NCBI RefSeq assembly: GCF_020080835.1 | Contig: NC_058162.1 | Coordinates: 27,490,758-27,554,757, forward strand | Direction of reading: 5' to 3' | DNA: 64,000 nt | Source of the DNA: Cotesia glomerata | Taxonomy: Eukaryota; Arthropoda; Insecta; Hymenoptera; Braconidae | In this document: one piece after another, positions 23,399-35,342 of the stretch | Layout of the letters: each line of letters begins with the position of its first letter | Numbering within the stretch: position 1 is the stretch's first letter | Made by a program: the position numbers and the translations under genes | Notes under the pieces: model-generated | What the model was told of the DNA's origin: nothing | Database searches by the model: none | What the model saw: only the letters and a program-made list of their open reading frames with translations

Positions 23399-26018
23399 CA
23401 TAATTTATTTGTTGAAAAAATTATTTAATATCTGCTAAATTAATTTTTATAAATAAAAATAGAGTTTTTAATTTTTTAGAAAATCAAGAAAACTAACAAG
23501 GTTTGTAACAAAATAATAAATTTTGTTAGGTGGCAAGATTTGGTCGAGAAAGTTAGATTTGGTGATACGGCGAGATGTTGAATACGGATTTTTATCTTTT
23601 ATCTTATTACAATTTTATTAAAATTTTATCTTATTACAATACCGCGAGAAACGATGTGTAAAAGGCGTCGAAAACCATGAGTACATCATTAATCTTCCTC
23701 AGAAGAGAGTATGTGAAATGTGTGAACAGCGTTGATCGTTAGGTCGTTAGTGGTTCACAACATACCTCTATGATTTTTATGGATAAGTGCCACCCTCAAC
23801 AATTTTATACGCAATCGTTATACTCTATTCTTGTCTATAATCTATATTGATTCTAACAAAAGCTTAATGCAACGCTTTATTCCTTAAGGCTATTGTGGTG
23901 AGCTTAATTTGATCTATTGATCGATAAGTGTGGTCACCATTTACAGTTTCCTAACGTAATTTACTAATTCATTACTCCGTTTAACAAATTACCAACAATT
24001 ACAACCAACTTATAATAATAATATTAAAACAATTATTAATAACTGATAAGTTTTTAAGCATTTTTTATCTGAATATAAATGTTATAAATTGATACGGACT
24101 CGTATGGATTTTAGTATTTCACCGGATTATCTCTGTATCACATATGTATTATGCAAGGTAAGCATGCGCTTTTAGTCATAAATCATTTTATTACCTCCCG
24201 AAAAAGACAAAGCTTACTGTTAACTAAACTCATAATAGCCAATTATAATTAAATAGTTAATTATCTCAAGTCAAGTTTGATCAATTTATCAATGTAAATT
24301 TATTATAAATTCAAGACATTACTAAACTCTTAATGAGACAATTATTAGCACACGTCGGTTTTACATATATATATGTCAACCACTTTATCTATGACGTGAC
24401 TTTATTATAAAACTAATTTTTAAGCTTTAAAAATATTTAGAAAATTTTTTAGCTTCTTTCCGAGACTTTAAAATGTCGGATTGAATTAAAACTTTTCACA
24501 TTTATAATCAAGGATCAGTGACAAGACAATAATTTGATAAGTTTGTCTCTTTATCTCTCGATAAAATAGAATTTTAAACTAATTAAAAATTATTTTCTAC
24601 TTAAATATATATTAAAAAGATGATTTAATGGTGAGTAGTAAAGTTATGAAGCAGAAAAATTTTTAAAATATGAAGCAACCAGCGTGGTTGATTTAGTATC
24701 CTTATGATCAATTTATGATGTATATCTTATTTTATACCTCACTGACGGAAAAATATAAATCTCACTTTATATAATAAATAACAAAAAGTAGTCAATATCT
24801 TGCTTTAAATTTATCTAACATGAAATATTACAAAAAAACCAATTTTTTTATAATTTTATAATTATTTTCTTTCACACATGTGGTTTATAATGACAAGTAA
24901 TCAAATTACTAGTAATTACCGGTGAAAGAGGAATACGTGAGGTTGTAATAGAGATAAAATAATCAGTTAGTGAAGGAACAACTAATGGAATACGAGAATC
25001 CTGTATTATAGTATAGTATTGAGGTGCCTCGGCTCTCTGCCAAAGAGATCAAAGTTTACTCTCACGTTTTCACTCTACACTCTTCACTCGTTAAAATATA
25101 TTATATATATATATTCATGTACATTTATCTGAAGGATGAAAAATAGGAGCACTTTGTTTTAGAAGCTTCGATCCATTTTTTTTTTTTTTAACATTTGCTC
25201 CTCAATAAAGAACTTTATGCTCTCGGGTTTTATGCAAAAAAACAAATATATCACCATCTATTTTTATATAATGTTGACTAATTATTACTCACTTTCTCGA
25301 CTCGAAAAAAATTTTCATTACCAAGAATAAATATCGCGCAATTACAAGATCTATTTGTTTAATTAAAAGTCAAAGGAATTTATTTATTGCAGATTATTAA
25401 ATTGATATCGTTGACTAGTAGATAATTTTAATTTATTAATAAATAAAATAGCTTCAGTTGAATAAAATATAAATTGTTTTAATTAGTTGTTCAGAAAGAA
25501 GAAGAAATTTTTTTCAGAAGATGAAATAACAGATTTACCGAGTAGATACCTAAGTATTAATCAATTACGTCTGACTGAAACAAAACTCGCTTCCCTTGGG
25601 CTAAACACTGAACCGCTCGGATGTAATATACTTTAAAAGTTATTTTTTCTTGATAGAACAACAACTACAACAACTAACTACTGTTTTAAAAAACAAAACT
25701 GGTATTGTTATTAATATAGTTGCAGTGGATGCCTGAAGCTACACTGAAAATTACTAAGAAGAAATCCAACGGAACTTTTTATTTTTTCTTTGAGGTAAAT
25801 TACTACTACCGTTACTAAGAACACTAATAAACCTTATCTTTGCTAAATATTTACTTCACAATTTAGCATCGTAACAGTTATCTTTTTATTTTTATTACCT
25901 TGATTTTCATAATGAATTTTATTTTTATCTTTGAACCAATTTTTTTTATTAATATTTTTTTTTGATTTCATTTTAAATATTTCCATGTTTACTCTTAAAA
26001 CTATTAATAAAATCTTAA

Positions 26019-26212
26019 TTAAAGAAACATTTTATTTGGATGGAATTAAGCAATAACGTCTTAATCAACGTTTTTAGAAAAAATCGAGTTATTATGATGA
26101 ACGCGTACTTAGTATCATAAGATTACTTAGTTCATCATAATAACTCGATTTTTTTAAAAATGTTGGTTAAGACGTTATTGCTTAATTCCATCCATTTAAT
26201 GTTTCATTAAAA
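26019..26212. repeat. Long near-perfect inverted repeat (hairpin, ~83-bp arms)
   Basis: Arm 1 (about 26019-26102) contains TGGATGGAATTAAGCAATAA and ends TTATGATGAAC. Arm 2 (about 26130-26212) begins GTTCATCATAA and contains TTATTGCTTAATTCCATCCA. The inner ~66 bp differ at only a few positions. The loop is 27 bases (26103-26129). There is no ORF. Confidence 0.9.
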
Positions 26213-26535
26213 AAAAAGGTAAAAAATAAATGCAACACAAATAATAATTTGATATACAACAATTATTTATTTTATTTAAATTAATTTGTTTTCATGTCGA
26301 TAGAATAAAATTTTTTTTATACACACATTGTTGATAATCGCAAGAGATATATTAGCTGCTAATTTTAAAATCAACCATGAGGCAACATCATATTCATAAA
26401 TATAACATATAATATTTATATAATTCTAAAACAATTATTATTAATAATTACACATACCTTATAATAACAATATTATTATTATTATTATTACAATTAAATA
26501 TTCAATCTAATTCACAATTTATAATATCATTATTC

Positions 26536-26537
<2 letters not shown>

Positions 26538-26623
<86 letters not shown>
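26538..26623. repeat. (TA)n microsatellite
   Basis: Uninterrupted TA dinucleotides over about 86 bases. Confidence 0.95.
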
Positions 26624-26625
<2 letters not shown>

Positions 26626-27234
26626 ACATCAATATACATAAACAATAAAATATTCAACATCGATTTGTCTAACAAAAATATTACTCTTATCACATAAAAT
26701 ACTTTATTACACTTAATAATAATTGTAATATTGATAATATTAATAATAACAACGACAATAATAATAATAAATATATATTTGTTTATTATAACAATAATTT
26801 ATCCTTTTATACCAAAAAATAATGTGTCTGATTAATTACTATTGATATTATTATTATTATCATTCATTATTAATATTATTTATTTATTTAATATTAAGCT
26901 GATTCCGGAATACTTGTATGGCTGTATAAAAAATAAACTATGCACTGGGGAGACCGGAGAATGACAACATTGAGCTCGATTCAATAATATATATATATAT
27001 TATATATATTTATGTTCAATATAGTTATTATTAAATCACAATTACTTTCCCAAATGTTTGTTCCGTCAATAAAATTTTATCCATTTCTTCTTTATGTTCT
27101 GTTTTTATATTTCTTCTTAGTTTAAACTTTTTTTAATTTTTTTATCAGTTTATTAACCACAATAAAAATAAATAGGCGATAAAAAAAATGGATTACTGCC
27201 GCGGCTCGAAAAAGGACCGACAGCGCGCAAATCG

Positions 27235-28845
27235 TCAGGGTTTATCAGAAGTAGTTGTTTTTGTAAGAGGCGGTGATGATCTTCTCGATGATGGCCCGAC
27301 ACTTGTGCTCCGTTCCAGTTGTTCCGATTTATTTTGAAACATTGAAGATGATATGGTACGTTTGGCTGTCCTAAAAGAACTACCAAACAAATAAATCCAT
27401 TATATATTTATCAAATCCACATTTTTTATCATTATTATTATTGTTGATAAATATATACTTGAAAAATATCTTTATATAAATTATTTAATGATCATTGTGC
27501 AAGAAAAGCAGCAGTGCAGCTTTCACAGCTTCATTATTAACATCAATGCTTCTTCCTTCTTGACAGGTTTATTATTAATAACAATTTGTTATTTAATAAT
27601 AATAATAATAATAATTAAACACAAAGCAGTAGACACTGAGATTAATGAGAAAAATACGAGACGAGTGATGAAATAAAAAAAAAAAAAAATAAACACAGAT
27701 CTTTAAATTGATTTTAAATAATTTTTTTTTTTTTTCAATTTAAAAACATGTGATTATTTAATAATTACAATTATGAACATGAAAATAAACACTTTATAGT
27801 TTTAGTGTATCGTGTTCGTAAATATTAGTATGTGTGAGTATTATTAGTCAACGATTTTAAAGCCATCCAACAGGAAGGGATAGAGATCATAATTAATCAT
27901 ACATAAACTGAAGCGCAAGCTATAGAGAACGAAGATATTTGTTGATTAAATATCCCAATTAACCCATCATAATGGGGTTAGATATAATGACAATAATCGC
28001 AATCACATCTAGGATTGTTTTGTTTTTGTTTTTTTCTCATCGTGCAAAATCGTAACGATAATCGTGCAAGCAAGATTAACACCGGAGATAGATCATGATA
28101 AGCACTGGAAGCATGTCCATTACATTGTTTCTAAACACATATACGGTATTCACATTCAATCTAATTGCTATTATGTTTGAAATAGTTTTAAAAATTTTGG
28201 TTTTAATTTAAATTTATAGGAAGACGCTCACGGGCATCTTTACCTTGCTCGCAAAATCATCGCGATAAATAGTCTGATAAATTCGTTGGCGTCAATTCGA
28301 TCATCATCATTGTCACTGTCATCCTCATCATCAGGAATCAAACGAATGGGAATTATTTCCGCACCAACGACTAGGTCTCAATCGAAATTGTGCATAAATT
28401 CTGGATAATATCAATGCTGTCGATAAAATAATTATTCTGATTGTGGAATGTGATGTACGCTGTCGCTTCTGTCGTGAGCGATTATTAACATCAACTCGCG
28501 ACATTCCGACAAATCTTCAAAGCAGGTACCTGCAACCCAATAACTTTTTAAAACCTTATTCCTATCAATCTACTAATCTTGCAATTTAAATAATTTAAAA
28601 AATAATTAATAATAATAATTATAAATTATCTAAGGGTAAGCTCATGTGGTCGTAATCTTGCTAGAGCTTTTATTTTTTCAGACACTAAAATAAAAAGTGC
28701 CAGCTCTAGAAAGATATTCGTCTGTTGGGCCATTAACGGGGTTTTAAATTTATTGCTTGTGTCAAAGTGGTTGGGACGAGTGCTAGGATAATATATTTTA
28801 GAAAATTCATATCAATTTATATGAAAAAGACGTAAAAGGGTTCGG

Positions 28846-28877
<32 letters not shown>

Positions 28878-31800
28878 CAAAGATAGAGACAGAGGTGAGA
28901 GATAGATAATTACCAATGTATAAGTGAGTAAATTGTAGGTAGATATAATTAGACGTGTGTTAGATGTGGGTGGGGACTTTCCGCTTTAAGTACACGCTGT
29001 TGCGAGCTGATGTGCTGACCGTTGTCTCCTTACTGGAAAAATAGAGCCGTGGCTCGTATTCGCACGCGTTTTACTGCAAAAATATTAACTACCTACGTCT
29101 ACCGAAATATATTTTATAAAAAATAATAAATAAACTAAATGTGAACCATCGTTGTAATAAATATCCATACAGTTTACATTATTTTAAATAATTTTATCAC
29201 TGTATTTGTTAATGGAGATAGATGATTTGGATAATATTTATTTAGTAGCTTACCTTCTTCGCCGAAGCGACGAATTTAAACCAGGTAAACCAAATTGTCC
29301 TCGAGGTATCACCATTCTCGCGTTACCCTGAGCAGGTCTTGATCCACCATAAGATTGCAGTTGAGTTAAATGAGCAGCGTATCCTTCACTGAGTACAGTC
29401 GCCAGTGATTGATGCTTCTTCGACACTTTCCCGACAATAATGATTTGCCGGGGTTTTAAATTAACTGCCGTATAAACGGCAATATCCTTACTGCTACCGT
29501 ACGCCTGATGAATTATTACTCCGTGCTCGTGGATCAAGTTGTTCAAGTAAGCAGCTTTATGGCCAAGCGGATCGCGAGACAATCCATCAGCAAAAGACAC
29601 TAATCCATGTGGAAAATTGTGTTGTGATAACCAAGATACTACTTTTTGCTGCTGCATGTCTGGTCGAGCTGTTATATATATTATTAGATATCCAAGTTCT
29701 TGCCAATGTCTAAATAAGATTTATTTATTATTATTTTATTTTAAAAATATTAATTTAAATAATTACCTAGCGACATCAACAGCACCGGCACGAACTTTAG
29801 GATCTCGTCCTGTCACGCTCATACTTGCTGTAAAAGATCCGTCAATACTGAACACCACACACTCTGTATTTGGAGGTATTACAGCCATAAAAAAATCTAC
29901 AGACGTGTGATCACCTCTGAAATAAATAAAAGCTAATAAATAAGGAATATATATTTATTAGTCACTATGTGACTGCCATGACTTGTGAACTATAAATAAA
30001 TAAAATTTTGCTTTATTAAATAATGACTTTTGTTAAATTGCACTGTAATTTCTTAAATATTGACGTTTTTAAAGATATAAGCTCATCCCGATATTACAAT
30101 CATCAAGATCTTTTTCAGTTGAGTACCCACATGCATTTTGATATATTTTTCATATATACATATATATGAAATATATGAAAAATTGATGTGGGTATTCAAA
30201 TGAAAGGTCTCGATGAGTGTAACATTAAAATGAGCTTATATCTTTAAAAATGTCAATAGTTGACAAGATACAAAGTAATTTCTTAATTATGTATCTAGAG
30301 CTAGAGCATTTTCAAATGCAGCCTAAACAAAATACTTATCATCATAAATTTATACTATTGGTGAGAATGATATGAAAGCATGAAAAGGCCACAAAATTTT
30401 GATTATTCGCTTAATAATATAGATATATATTTACCTTACAACCATTTTAATTGGATAAAGACCGTAAGATAATGCTTTATCATCAGGTATTCTATAAGTA
30501 ATTCGACCATTTTTATCCGTTACTTCTGTTGATAGATATGTCCATTCTCCAGCGGGTGCATCCTTCATCACATGAATGTCAACCTTTTCGCCTAACATAA
30601 AAATATAATTAAAACTTTAATTATAAACTAAATAACTTACAACTATTGATCACTCACCAGTCAATGCGATAACATCTATGGGGCTGTACATAAACCTTGC
30701 AATTAATATCTGCGGCAAGCCTTCGCGTACGATTACGTCATTAGCTCGATGATTCGCCGCGACATTCTGAGAATATAATAGAGTAAATCGATTAATATAA
30801 CTTTAGATTGTTTTTAGTTGATTAATTAAAAAAGTTAACCTTAAGTTTAACCGAGGTTCGTTTTTTATTCCACTTTTCTCGTGGCTGACCTGGACGGAAA
30901 CAGGCTAAATCTTTTTCTTCACCACCAAGCATTGGCAAGTCAAATCTACCAATTTGTCTTAATATAAATGCAATTACGTCTGATGATTCCCAGTAACTTG
31001 CGTGGAACAAATGTGGTAATGCATTTGTTGGAAAGTTTGCAAGACCTTCTGGGCAGTAGAGTGCGTAATCTATTCTTTTATTTCCCCACCACTTGTGTGT
31101 TACTGAAAGTTTTTAAATTGTAATAAATAATACTTTTAATTTAATAATTTATTTTTTTAACTTACAGGAAGATACTGCTTGTAAAGGTACATTATCAATC
31201 AGACCCGACATGGTACTTTGAAGCGATATGTCAGACATTCTTCTTAGATGCTGAAGTGGTGTGTTTGGAGCATTCAATCCATCAGCAAACAATTGTGGAT
31301 TCGTTTGAATGGCTTCAACTAAAAATCGATAAAATTCAATGTTAAAATATCTATAATAATAATAATAATAAAAAAAAACTTACGTAAATGATAAGGTTGT
31401 CCGTTGCCGAGCGGATATTTTTGATAGCGAGCGACATTGACCGGAGGTAACTGTGAAAATCGAGCTGATATAATAGGTTCTAAGCGCGCAGCTACCGGAT
31501 CCGTTGGATGAAATAGATTGTAGACTTGATTAACAAGCGGCCTAGGAACCGTTGTACCTTTATCATTGCTTGAGGATATTTTACGATAAGCGAGGACTAA
31601 CGCCAGCGGACTGCCAAACATAAAAAATTCACTGACGTCAAATTCTAATTTACACTGAGATGAATCGCTGGTTGATGATGAACGTCTTCTTGGTAAAGGT
31701 GCCGTTAAATGTTTGCCATCTTCACTTTGATCACCTCCAGGTTGATTGTCGTTTTCTAAAATACTATTTTCACTGTCGTGTCTCGATTGATATTGAACGG

Positions 31801-34800
31801 ACCGACAGAGCGCATCGTAAGTTAATATCGAACCAACAGAGTCACCGACAAATGATATTTGTCCAGCAAATCCACGACCTTCATCCGATTTTATAAATTC
31901 TCCTAATACTTGATTAGCCCCGGTGATAACTTTTGAAACCGCATCTTGATAATCTGAGGATGAACATGCCAAAAGTGGGATGGATCCTATTGGAATAGTG
32001 TCATTTGTAATTTGTGGAGAGTCAACACAAGAGGGTGACACGTCAAAACTGTAAGGACTTAAACTGGATAATATTCCCAATCCCTCGGTACATATTGATG
32101 GACATGAGACAAATCTTACAGCAATATGTCCAACCATACTGGGATAATGTTGACGCATAACAGATTCAAAGGCACCGCGAAATGTTGTTATGTCTGATTT
32201 TTTAGCAGATAAATCAACATTGGCATCCAGGACACTGCCGGCATGCATAACTATCAGTAATACTGTTGTTCGACAGGGCTGGTGAGTTGGTGAGTGTTGA
32301 GGTGAAGCTGGGCATGATAAATCTATACTCGCTGACGAACGTATGTGAAGTCTTTTACCACTACGTTCACTGGCGACTCGCTGCAAGTATGAGTGGGAAA
32401 ATATACTGTCGTCATGCCTGCTGCTTGAAGATGATACTCCAGCTACTGATGCTGTTGGTACTGTAGGCGACAGGGAGTCTTCTTTGTCCGTCAAGAGGTC
32501 CAACGAGCTCCACTTTGCCAGAGATGTATTGTCACCAAAGTCTTCTGCTTAATAAAAAATACTATCATTAGTCTTTATTTATATTCTTCCTACTTTTTAA
32601 CTTTTAAAAGTATGTTATTATTATTAAAGACATGGATAATTATTTGACCACTTAAGCGCATGCTCGTGCGATCTAATTGACCTACCTGTGCGTATCTCAG
32701 GTACAACTATTCCAGCGGCTGTGCGAGAGAAAAAAAAAAACACAGAGAAAAAATAAAAAAAAAAAAATAAACAAAGAAAAATACATCAGGCAAACTAATA
32801 AGAGAATCTTCTCTTGTGCTTTATCGATCAATTAGACTACTCACAAAAAATATATATTCCATTTACTCTAAACAATGGCTATTTTCTTACCACGCAAAAG
32901 TGCTGCTAATTAATTAATTAAATCCAATTTGATTATTATCTATGAATCATGAGTTAAACATATATAGATATATAGATATACATCTATTCAGTTATTTATT
33001 TGCCAGACAGACAGAATGTCTGTCAGTTAAAGTAATAAAATGATATGTGAATGTAAAATAGACATATCGATCGGCACTATTCAACGCCCATGCTTAAGCT
33101 TTTGCCAGAAACAATTTGATTGTAATGTAATTATAAATCACACGGTTGCTTACTTGCTTTTATAGAAAACTAGAGAGCGAAAATTGGAAATAAAACAGTA
33201 CCTTGGCAATCAAAAAATTCATCCTCGCTGCCTGATTCAGATTCACGGACGATACTCTCCATACGCCAATTAGCAATCTGGATGTCGAAGCTTTTAGCAG
33301 AACTCGGGGAGTGAATTGAATGACTGCTGTGCTTCCAAACTTTTTTAGTTTCAAATTTGTTAAGAGCAATTTTTGACCTAATGAAGATAAATAATTTAGC
33401 AAGTACTTTTAAAATTTTTGTTGTAAATAAATATTTTACCCAGGTGGTAAAACTGTAGTAGGAGAATCTTCAGGGCTGATATCACCTTCAGAACTACGCG
33501 CCGTATTAATAACAGGAATATCCGAAGGTTTACGAATAGACGGCGGACTTTGGAGATCTTCGTTTTTCTCAATGCTACCGAGTGTTGCAGCAAATGTTTT
33601 GGCAACATCAGTAGCTCCCTGTGGTGTCGCTGCTGGGGTATTTGAGTCACTGTGATTGTCCTCGTAGCCATCAATAGCCATCTCACCACGTTCAGCAGCT
33701 TCTGCAGCAGCCATTTTTCGCTGCAGTGCCAATTGAGTCTCTTTTTCTATTTGTCTTATGTCTTCCATTGTCAAACCGATCCATTCATCTTGCCATGCCC
33801 ACGCTTGACGGTGCGCTCGTACCATAGTTTTCCGTAATGCTAAATAAAACAATAATACATTGTCGTTATTATTAAATTAATGAATAAAACAAAAATAGTA
33901 ACTGTAAGTAGATCATTAGAAGAATTCATACTGACCCACATCGTGAATGAATTTTTCCAGCTTGGTTTGCATGCCCCAGTAACGGAACTCAACCCTACAA
34001 AGTTTATACGCACACATCAGTGACTTTCCTGAAAGCGTAGGTTGTGGTCTTCCCTAAAAAAATACATCAGTTAATAATAATTAATAGAGTGGCGCAAAAA
34101 AACCGACTATTTTTTTAGTTTTAGATGTTTCAAGAGCTCTCTCCAAAGGACAGCTTAAAAAAAAATTTTTAAGAGGTCGTTCCAAATTTTTTTTAAATTT
34201 CAAAAATCGTCAAAAATCGAATTTTTTTTTTTTTTTTTTATTTTTTTCTCGTTACTTCATAATTTTATAGACAAAAAAAAATAAGTTCCTGAAAGTTTCA
34301 ATTCAAAATTTTAAATTTTGAAAGGTCGCTTATAAATTTTTTTAAAGTTCAGAGTCAAAAAATGCTAATCCAATTAGGTAAATAGTCGCTAATAAATTAA
34401 AAAAAAATGATGAGCGACCTTTTAAAATTCACATTTTAAACTGAAACTTTCAGGAAAACCCCTTTTTTTTTTTTTGTTTTTGTCTATAAAATTATGACGT
34501 AACGAGAAAAAAATTAAAAAAAAATTCGATTTTTGAAATTAAAAAAAATTTTTTTTTAAGCTGTCCTTTGGAGAAAGCTCTTAAAACATCTAAAACTAAC
34601 ATTTTTTCACTCGAGACTTGAAGAAAAAAAAAAAAAAAAAAAAATAGTCGGTTTTTTTGCGCCACCCTAATAATTAATTTATAATAATTATAATTACTTG
34701 AACTTCAGCCCAATAATCTTGAAGCCAATTTTCAGTAAGCGGTCCACGGCCTGTTTTTTGGGATACATACAGCAAAGGATCTTCTTCTTGGACATAATCA

Positions 34801-35342
34801 GCACCAACAGGCTTATCCTTTACCACGTCAATAAAATCAACAATTCGATTACGCAAATCACTACCAGACAACTGGAATACATTTTCTTGATGCCCGTTGT
34901 CTGGAAAATAGTACGTTTCTATTTCAACCGAAAATTTTTCAACAAATGGACACGTATATCGAGTTTTAGTATAAGGATAAGCGTTCCACGCTTCTTCCTG
35001 AGTCTGCAACGCGGTTTTAGGTAACAAGCTCTTAAACCATCCAGGCAAATGACTTCCTACGTGATAAATTTTATGAGTATACTGTCCGTTTCCTCCGGGT
35101 CCATCTGTATACGGTTCATTAACTTTTATTTCAACTCCACTACCAACGCCCTTGCTTTCGTCTCTTGATTTTTTCTATTTATGGAAGAAAAGATGAAAAA
35201 AAAAAAAAAAAAAATATATATATGCATATTGGAAAAATAAATATTAACAAGTAAAATAACTTACAGCAATCATATAAAGTTGAGCGATTCGATACTCCTC
35301 TACGGTGAGAGGAAGTGGTATCCTATACTCTTTAATAAGCAT
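27235..35342 (-). CDS. rdgB: rdgB / PITPNM membrane-associated phosphatidylinositol transfer protein, 14 coding exons
   Basis: Exons on the minus strand: 35342-35265, 35174-34698, 34053-33936, 33839-33440, 33377-33202, 32718-32686, 32547-31384, 31318-31166, 31102-30840, 30766-30658, 30591-30435, 29916-29767, 29709-29254 and 27370-27235, giving 1289 residues. The N-terminal PITP domain (about 1-265) begins MLIKEYRIPLPLTVEEYRIA and includes YMIAKKSRDES and HKIYHVGSHLPGWFKSLLP. An FFAT-type motif, EDEFFDCQ, lies near residue 411 and would bind VAP at the ER. The DDHD domain has GDSVGS near 660 and SEFFMFGSPLALVLAYRK near 735. The LNS2 domain (about 1060-1235) has VVFSIDGS and LGYLIIYITARPDMQQQKVV. 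The family moves phosphatidylinositol and phosphatidic acid at ER-plasma membrane contacts; fly rdgB is needed in photoreceptors. The length is close to the fly protein. The last exon is separated by a 1.9 kb intron. Confidence 0.96.
27371..29253. other. Last intron of rdgB
   Basis: About 1.9 kb. It holds a TAA repeat near 27598-27614, a GA repeat at 28854-28876, and an open stretch (minus strand, 28377-28244) discussed in the findings. No exon is established. Confidence 0.6.
28854..28876. repeat. (GA)n microsatellite
   Basis: Eleven or so GA units inside the last rdgB intron. Confidence 0.9.
30058..30258. repeat. ~200-bp palindromic element in an rdgB intron
   Basis: Left arm starts TATTGACGTTTTTAAAGATA and continues TAAGCTCAT; the right arm ends TATCTTTAAAAATGTCAATA preceded by ATGAGCT. 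Arms of about 95 bp pair imperfectly around an AT-rich centre (ATATATACATATATAT). The sequence GTAATTTCTTAA flanks it on both sides as a direct repeat (near 30046 and 30285). Confidence 0.75.
32686..32718 (-). other. rdgB: 33-nt microexon of rdgB
   Basis: It is bounded by a long pyrimidine tract ending CGCACAG and by donor GTAGGT. Its 33 bases keep the frame between the FFAT exon (ending phase 1) and the next exon, adding AGIVVPEIRTA in place of a single alanine. Likely a cassette exon; inclusion is inferred. Confidence 0.7.
34087..34667. mobile_element. 581-bp foldback MITE with TA target duplication in an rdgB intron
   Basis: The left end GAGTGGCGCAAAAAAACCGA and the right end (reverse strand) GGGTGGCGCAAAAAAACCGA are near-identical inverted termini, each flanked by TA. 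The two halves remain complementary far inward (for example GCTCTCTCCAAAGGACAGCT against AGCTGTCCTTTGGAGAAAGC, and CTCGTTACTTCATAATTTTA against TAAAATTATGACGTAACGAG), leaving only about 60 unpaired central bases. TA duplications fit a Tc1/mariner-type non-autonomous element. No ORF. Confidence 0.85.

Larger units (their letters stand above)
22932..23450. repeat. Subfamily B element split by two inserted A elements
   Basis: The left part (22932-23070) starts GACTTTAAAGTTAGCAAATA and stops after GCTATAATTT. The right part (23399-23450) resumes with CATAATTTATTTGTTG and ends TATCTGCTAAATTAATTTTT, the normal continuation seen in the uninterrupted copy at 1127-1312. ATAATTT occurs on both sides of the interruption, like a target duplication. 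Confidence 0.65.
22524..27234. other. 4.7 kb region between DH44 receptor start and rdgB stop codon
   Basis: No coding exon could be supported. The part nearest the receptor (22524-22850) may hold its 5' UTR or promoter. 22932-23450 is a nested repeat cluster. 26019-26212 is a near-perfect long hairpin. 26538-26623 is a long TA microsatellite. Short ATT/TAA repeats are scattered near 26460-26880. The rdgB 3' UTR should lie just below 27234. Confidence 0.6.
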
